Part shown: positions 60,546-64,000 of the stretch, one piece after another
How positions within the stretch are numbered: the first letter of the stretch is position 1
How the letters are laid out: each line of letters begins with the position of its first letter
Source: Allolobophora icterica
Taxonomy: Eukaryota > Annelida > Clitellata > Crassiclitellata > Lumbricidae
Assembly (NCBI GenBank): GCA_963556255.1
Contig: OY744604.1
Coordinates: 90,948,062 to 91,012,061 of the forward strand
Reading direction: 5' to 3'
DNA: 64,000 bases
The notes under the pieces: model-generated
The model's input: only the letters and a program-made list of their open reading frames with translations
Told to the model about the DNA's origin: nothing
Database searches by the model: none
Program-made: the position numbers and the translations under genes

Positions 60546-62398
60546 CTTATTGAAAAACCAAAACTAAACCGCACATTAGTGAACAAGTGGAGAAATAATC
60601 TAAACCATAGAAGCAATAAGGAGATAATCATATTTTAAAAAAGTATGTAAATATTACAAGAATTTTAAAATATTGCTAATAACACTACATCAAAGCATCA
60701 TAATAATGGAGATCTGGAAAAATTGAAGAGTTCATTAATTAGATTTATTTATGGGTACTTCTGCCGCTGAAGTCTCAATAACATAGAAACATATTTCTTT
60801 CTGAATTATTTGAATTTCTTGATATTAGCACATGTGGTTCACTGATCTTTCAATGAAATATTTTTAAGGAATAATTGAGCGCATATTCAACTCGTGACTT
60901 TATTTTATTTAGTTAATTTTATTGAAAACTTTTCAAAAAACAGCAGCCTGAACGAACCTCTAATACGGATTGGTTTACAGCGAGTGTTCTTCAGGGCGCG
61001 ATAAATTCTAATTAAAGTTAAATGTAGCGATAGTGTTCCGATCGCTAAGATCGTAGGCCTTATTATTTACGGAGGACCAACGAACGTGGCTGTGTCATCT
61101 GGTCCCGGCCTTACTCGTGTCTTGTACCAGGTGACTTGGCTGTTTTTCTTTGTTGGTTGCCACAACTCCAAGTTACGAAGCGAAGATAATGTGTGTTGTA
61201 TCTTGTGTACTCATATCTCTGACTGGAACTCCAGTTCAAATGTTTAACTCTTATGCGCAACTGTTCGGTCTGGGATAGCTACTTAATACCTCAAGCCCTT
61301 TTGTATCTTGGTCTCCTCACTCCCTTGTCGCTCCACTCTACGCTCGGCCGCCAGCAGTGTTGGGTATGAGTTAATTCAGATGAGTTGAAACTCACGAATT
61401 AACTCACTTGCTGTGATTTATGATTTTGAGTTAACTCACCTTAATTAAAGAGTGTGAGTTATGAGTTTGATTTAATTCGTAGTTTCTGTGAGTTTGAGTT
61501 GTAACTGTCAATTATTTTAAAATCAAATCACTATTCGGCACTCGGCACATAGGCCCCTATTATGTTGAAACAAGCCGTTTTCTATATCGTCGGATTTCCA
61601 TACTGGTGAGTGGTGACGGCAGAGAGGGTCGTAAACACGGCCAGCAGAGGCGGGCGGACAGTGCTTAAGCACTGCATATTTTGTATATTGTGAACAGTTA
61701 AGAGCAACATGGCTGAAGTACCGTTTATTCTTGATGGAAAATATTTGTCTGTTTCAAGTAGGCGTAATGGAAAAATTGTGTGAGTTAATGATTTAACTCA
61801 TTTAGCCTAACAACTGAGTTTGAGTTAACTCATTTCACTTAGGATGAGTTGAGTTTGAGTTTTAACTCATTTTGAGGTGCATGAGTTGAGTTTTGATTTA
61901 ATTCATTTCTTGTCTGAGTTTACCCAACACTGACCGCCAGAGGCCTTCTGGTTGTTCCCCACATGCGCGGACTACTGCTTAATCTAGAAGTTTTGTCTAT
62001 GTTGGCCCTTCACTTGAAACCGTCTTCCGTAGGAAGTGCGGCTTGAGCTTCACAGCCTTTCTCTCCCTCTGTTCCGGAAACACTTTGAGTCCATTTTATT
62101 TGTTGGTGATAGCACTGACGGGTTGGAAGCGCCTCTGATTCTTTGAATGGCGCTATTACAAATGATCGATACACTTACGTTATTACAAATTACAATTACA
62201 ACTAAATGGTTTGTCGTCATAGACTGCGGTGAGACTTATTACAAAGGACCGTCTGGAATCATCACCTCTCCCAACTATCCTAGCAATTACTCCGACAATC
62301 TCGACTGCGATTACTACATTAACACTACAAAGTCGCAAAATACGATGGGTATCATTTTCAAAACGTTCAACACTGAAGAGTGCTGCGATCATGTGACA
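52303..62398 (+). CDS. CUB gene 3 (5' part): SP - CUB A-B - linker - CUB A (partial)
   Basis: Exons 52303-52360, 54851-55023, 56504-56669, 57439-57623, 58586-58748, 59954-60004 and 62223-62398 give exactly 324 codons and stop at a phase-0 donor, so the gene continues beyond the window. The order and subtypes match gene 2, with a single 51-bp linker. Conserved CUB cysteines are present in every half-domain. The product is expected to be secreted. Introns carry a nested SINE/MULE/piggyBac block, hAT MITEs, a 33-bp-arm hairpin and a partial exon duplication. Confidence 0.88.
52803..54565 (+). mobile_element. piggyBac-type DNA transposon, 1763 bp, defective
   Basis: CCCGTTAATGACCAC and GTGGTCATTAACGGG are perfect 15-bp TIRs flanked by TTAA at 52799-52802 and 54566-54569. 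Just inside both ends is the 16-bp palindrome GTCCTTTTAAAAGGAC (52818-52833, 54419-54434). A third copy lies at 53170-53185, and 53170-53197 with 54407-54434 forms a 28-bp inverted pair. The transposase is reduced to a C-terminal pseudogene. A LINE tail lies at about 53320-53420. The gene 2 MULE copy shows the unoccupied site (ctttgaagg at about 26346). Confidence 0.9.
53440..54069 (+). pseudogene. piggyBac transposase C-terminal pseudogene
   Basis: The first block contains VVSAYNRFMGGVDRADQNID, the YN..MGGVDRAD motif of piggyBac transposases, preceded by ILVQWHDRNIVTLASN. After a frameshift near 53700, KWWWPVFSFLVIASIDNA, a stop where Trp is usual, and ATEELDLLEFTRRIV follow. The Cys-rich tail RCGHCGKDVSRQCSKC...C...H runs to TGA at about 54069. 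The N-terminal two thirds are absent. Confidence 0.85.
54698..54770 (-). mobile_element. tRNA-derived SINE head
   Basis: Minus strand: A-box-like GGTGTAAATGGTAGAGCGCT and, 30 bp on, B-box core GCGGGTTCGA at the MULE junction. The rest of the SINE continues beyond the MULE, left of 52578. Shared with gene 2 at 27017. Confidence 0.5.
54851..55023 (+). CDS. CUB gene 3, pair 1, CUB-A first half
   Basis: Acceptor gctgcag, donor GTAAGT. Encodes GCGITSYYGPSGVISSPNYP, LNCDYYINAS and FDTEDQADIVT. 173 bp. Confidence 0.93.
55894..56442. mobile_element. hAT-type MITE, 549 bp
   Basis: Ends CAGTGATGGGCA and TGCCCATCACTG are inverted repeats. Flanks tatttagg (55886-55893) and tatttaga (56443-56450) are an 8-bp duplication with one change. 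Inside, 'agtttaactaaa' and its complement recur many times. The gene 2 intron at about 33815-33830 is unoccupied. Confidence 0.85.
56504..56669 (+). CDS. CUB gene 3, pair 1, CUB-A second half
   Basis: Acceptor actacag, donor GTAAGG. Encodes ISCPTNSSFPQQSFYGHS, LPDPVSVPWCSQGRVNF and GFNLDYFVSTGG. 166 bp. Confidence 0.93.
56932..57011. repeat. Perfect 33-bp inverted repeat with 14-nt loop
   Basis: The arm at 56932-56964 (begins TAAGCGCAGCCTTTGC) and its exact complement at 56979-57011 flank a 14-nt spacer. The matching gene 2 intron (about 34400-34435) has one diverged copy, so this hairpin arose by inverted duplication after the genes separated. If transcribed it would fold into a long perfect stem; no evidence of processing. 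Confidence 0.9.
57439..57623 (+). CDS. CUB gene 3, pair 1, CUB-B first half (long form)
   Basis: Acceptor ctgcag, donor GTAATT. Encodes GCGNTLYGGSHGYVTSPNYP, YHNCTNIIWAPQRSHFYLQF and CQSCTCDWVE. 185 bp. Confidence 0.92.
57669..57729 (+). pseudogene. Duplicated 3' end of a CUB-B exon
   Basis: Within the intron a second copy of the exon tail appears (TTTGCCGAATTGTCAACC, then TGTACATGTGACTGGGTTGA and a donor-like GTAGGA). It is closer to the gene 2 exon and intron (34975-35040) than to the gene 3 exon just upstream. It lacks an acceptor and the exon start, so it is not an exon on its own. Confidence 0.75.
58586..58748 (+). CDS. CUB gene 3, pair 1, CUB-B second half
   Basis: Acceptor tttcag, donor GTTAGT. 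Encodes ISCLDNTSNKTKFCSSSNY, YQCTRVLVWFQTNG and GFNLEYSVTLELG. 163 bp, one codon shorter than its paralogues; the RFCG motif is KFCS. Confidence 0.9.
59390..59635. mobile_element. hAT-type MITE, 246 bp
   Basis: Ends CAGTGCTTTTTTT and AAAAAAGCACTG are inverted repeats. Flanks ataataat (59382-59389) and ataatgat (59636-59643) agree in seven of eight bases; the flank is simple-sequence, which weakens the TSD. Confidence 0.7.
59954..60004 (+). CDS. CUB gene 3, Thr-rich linker exon
   Basis: Acceptor cctacag, donor GTGATT, phase 1-1, 51 bp. Encodes ETTAGTMDFMQTTQALPG across junctions. Its upstream intron (about 59810-59940) aligns with that of the long linker exon of gene 2, so they are the same exon with very different lengths. 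Confidence 0.72.
60021..60101. repeat. (ATT)n microsatellite
   Basis: Triplet repeat directly after the linker exon donor, with a few GTA variants. Confidence 0.95.
60362..60544. repeat. (ATT)n microsatellite, 183 bp
   Basis: Triplet repeat with one block of AGT variants. The poly-Asn frame on the minus strand is an artefact. Minus strand just right of 60215-60350 (SLPRDLLSLPALH-like) may be a LINE tail but is too short to call. Confidence 0.95.
61200..62170 (+). mobile_element. CR1/L2-like LINE fragment split by a MITE
   Basis: 61200-61354 and 61941-62170 align with 930-1040 and 1036-1300 of the LINE fragment at the left end. The two halves join at 'ccgccagaggccttctgg', where a 578-bp MITE was inserted. 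5'-truncated and frameshifted. Confidence 0.65.
61355..61932. mobile_element. hAT-type MITE, 578 bp, inside a LINE
   Basis: Ends CAGTGTTGGGTA and TACCCAACACTG are perfect 12-bp inverted repeats. Flanks gccgccag (61347-61354) and accgccag (61933-61940) are an 8-bp duplication with one mismatch; the intact LINE copy at 1036 shows the single target. Inside are many 'gagttaactca'-type palindromic words. Confidence 0.85.
62223..62398 (+). CDS. CUB gene 3, pair 2, CUB-A first half
   Basis: Acceptor gtcatag, donor GTTAGT. Encodes DCGETYYKGPSGIITSPNYP, LDCDYYINTT and FNTEECCDHVT. 176 bp. The second half is beyond the right edge. Confidence 0.9.
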
Positions 62399-62689
62399 GT
62401 TAGTATATGCTAACAACCGGCATTTTCCACAGTGTCTTCTAATTTAATCTAGTCACTTCTCTAATGGAGCTCTTATTATGATGTTCAATAGTTCAGTTGG
62501 AAACGACATTTTTTTATACTGCCGTATTTATGAATTCACTTTGTAGATCGGTAGATATCTTCTTTGATTTGCGAAAAAGATCGAAGCCATACGAACGCAG
62601 CTACATTATGAGTCTTTGGAGGATTCTTAATAGAGTATTTAGTGTAAACCTCAAAAATTTCTCAGCGCCACACATCTGCTTATAAACCG

Positions 62690-63490
62690 CGCTATATCAA
62701 ATCAGGTCCGCAGTAGCCTTGTCCGTTCCAGTGCAATGTCACAGTCGGGAGGTCAAGCCTAGGAGGCAGCAGGTGCCACGGTGGTAATCGGTGATGATGG
62801 TGGTTGTTTGGTGGCGCAGGAACAGAAACAGGATAGGATAGCTTGAAAAGTTCGATTTTTAGTCTTGAGTGGAAAGCAGCGGAGGAGAACACAAGAGGAG
62901 GAGAGCTTAAATTAACAGCCGAGATAGGAGGATGAACAAGCAGACGGAGATCTTTTGGAAGAGAAGTCCAAAGAGCCAGTGCAGCATAGACTAAGGAGCG
63001 GTTGCAGAATTTCAGAGAGGAGGAGACTGGAGGCCGAGACAGAGAAAGATATGATGATGAGCGAGTAGATCTGGACGGTTGTATGGCGAATAGCTCACGA
63101 ATGTAAGAAGGTTGAGAGGTTTGAAGGGCGTTGTATTAAGAAAAATGAATTTGTAATGGATGCGTTGAGGGACTTTAAATTTAGCCAATGAAGTCAATTA
63201 AGAACAGTTATGACTGTGATGGTGTTTGGGAGTTTTGGTGACTGTGCAGTGAGGACAGTCTGGACTGCTTGTAGACGTTTTATTTGAGAAGAATCCATGG
63301 TGTAGAAAGGGGAATTACAGTAATCGATTTTGGAAAAAACAACTGAGGTGGCTATTGTACAAGAATGCGGTGTTGTAATAAAGTATTTGGCGCAGTCGAC
63401 GAAAGTCACGAATGCGCATATAGCTGGTGCGAGATAGCTGGGTGATGTGGTCGGCAAGGGTAAGATTTTTATCGAAGATGATTCCAAAAT
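62690..63490 (-). mobile_element. CR1/L2-like LINE fragment (RT C-terminal half)
   Basis: Minus strand contains VVFSKIDYCNSPFYTMDSSQ and IKRLQAVQ, the V.SR.DYCN.L.......RLQ..QN motif of RT in CR1/L2-type LINEs, then an LHWL remnant and, toward 62900, SPRLSEIL..-type tail sequence. Several stops; dead. Confidence 0.65.
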
Positions 63491-63499
63491 TGCGGACAG

Positions 63500-64000
63500 G
63501 AGAAGAGTAAGGTACTGGGAAGTGAGATCTGGAGTTAAAAGAGCAACAACTATTAAGATCTTGGGATTAACAATAGGAGAGAAACTCTATGTCTCTGCGC
63601 ATGTAGATGGAATTCTAAGATCTTGTTCATCTTCACTATACGCACTAAGAACGCTTCGGGATCATAGGATGCAGAAAAGAGCCTTACATGCGGTCTCACG
63701 TGCCACCACGGTCGCCAAGTTAATGTATGCGTCACCGGCATGGTGGGGTCTTCTGAGTTCTACTGAGCATGCTCGACTGGAGCGGTTCCTTGGTCGGATG
63801 GTGCGGACTGGGTTTCTTCCTGCTGATGGCCTTTCGTTGGACAGAATGGCTGACGCAGCAGACGAAACTCTGTTTAGGGCTATACTATCTAACAAGCAGC
63901 ATGTTTGCGATCGCTATGCACTGAAAGGGAGGACACAGGGCACACTTTGAGACCTAGATTGCATCCGTTTGCCCTTCCTATCAAAGATAATAGGAACTTT
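63500..64000 (+). mobile_element. Non-LTR retrotransposon fragment, RT end and downstream block
   Basis: The frame reads IKILGLTIGEKLYVSAHVDG, LRSCSSSLYALRTLRDH, then RATTVAKLMYASPAWWG and ARLERFLGRMVRTGFLP. It is a different LINE family from the LHWLP group and the same as at 24066. It runs off the right edge with a stop near 63948. Confidence 0.7.

Noticed and set aside
60215..60631. Poly-Asn frame
   Set aside because: Translation of the (ATT)n microsatellite on the minus strand.

Overview
The window is eukaryotic, animal-type genomic DNA: multi-exon genes with GT-AG and some GC-AG introns, secreted CUB-domain proteins, many LINE, SINE and MITE copies, and two LTR retrotransposons. The Gmr1-like pol order (integrase before RNase H), described from deuterostomes, and the frequent 'taggccta' words suggest an invertebrate deuterostome, perhaps an echinoderm. 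That assignment is inference only.

The host content is a head-to-tail cluster of three paralogous + strand genes for secreted proteins built only of CUB domains. Each CUB domain is encoded by two exons: the domain starts in phase 1, has an internal phase-0 intron and ends in phase 1. Two CUB subtypes alternate strictly as A-B pairs, separated by short Thr/Pro-rich linker exons. Gene 1 (3' part, 2217-19798) holds three A-B pairs and a terminal exon. Gene 2 (complete coding region, 25873-45529, 11 coding exons plus a terminal exon, 567 codons plus stop) has a signal peptide, A-B, two linkers, A-B and a four-residue tail. Gene 3 (from 52303) runs off the right edge after signal peptide, A-B, linker and the first half of the next A domain. 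All exon lengths add up in frame.

Introns and intergenic DNA are full of mobile elements. A 5.6-kb Gmr1-like Ty3/gypsy element with identical-looking 432-bp LTRs and an open 1348-aa ORF (27992-33625, minus) lies in the first CUB intron of gene 2. A 3.3-kb Mag-like Ty3/gypsy element with 140-bp LTRs and an open 877-aa ORF (47270-50551, minus) lies between genes 2 and 3. Both have lost reverse transcriptase by in-frame deletion but keep gag, protease, integrase, primer-binding site and polypurine tract. DNA elements include a 2.35-kb TIR element of unknown superfamily (22579-24931), a Mutator-like remnant shared by genes 2 and 3, a piggyBac copy nested in the gene 3 Mutator remnant, and at least eight hAT-type MITEs with 8-bp duplications. 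LINE fragments of CR1/L2-like type are common. Because the genes are tandem duplicates, several insertions have an 'empty site' in the paralogous intron.

No rRNA, functional tRNA gene or CRISPR array was recognised.
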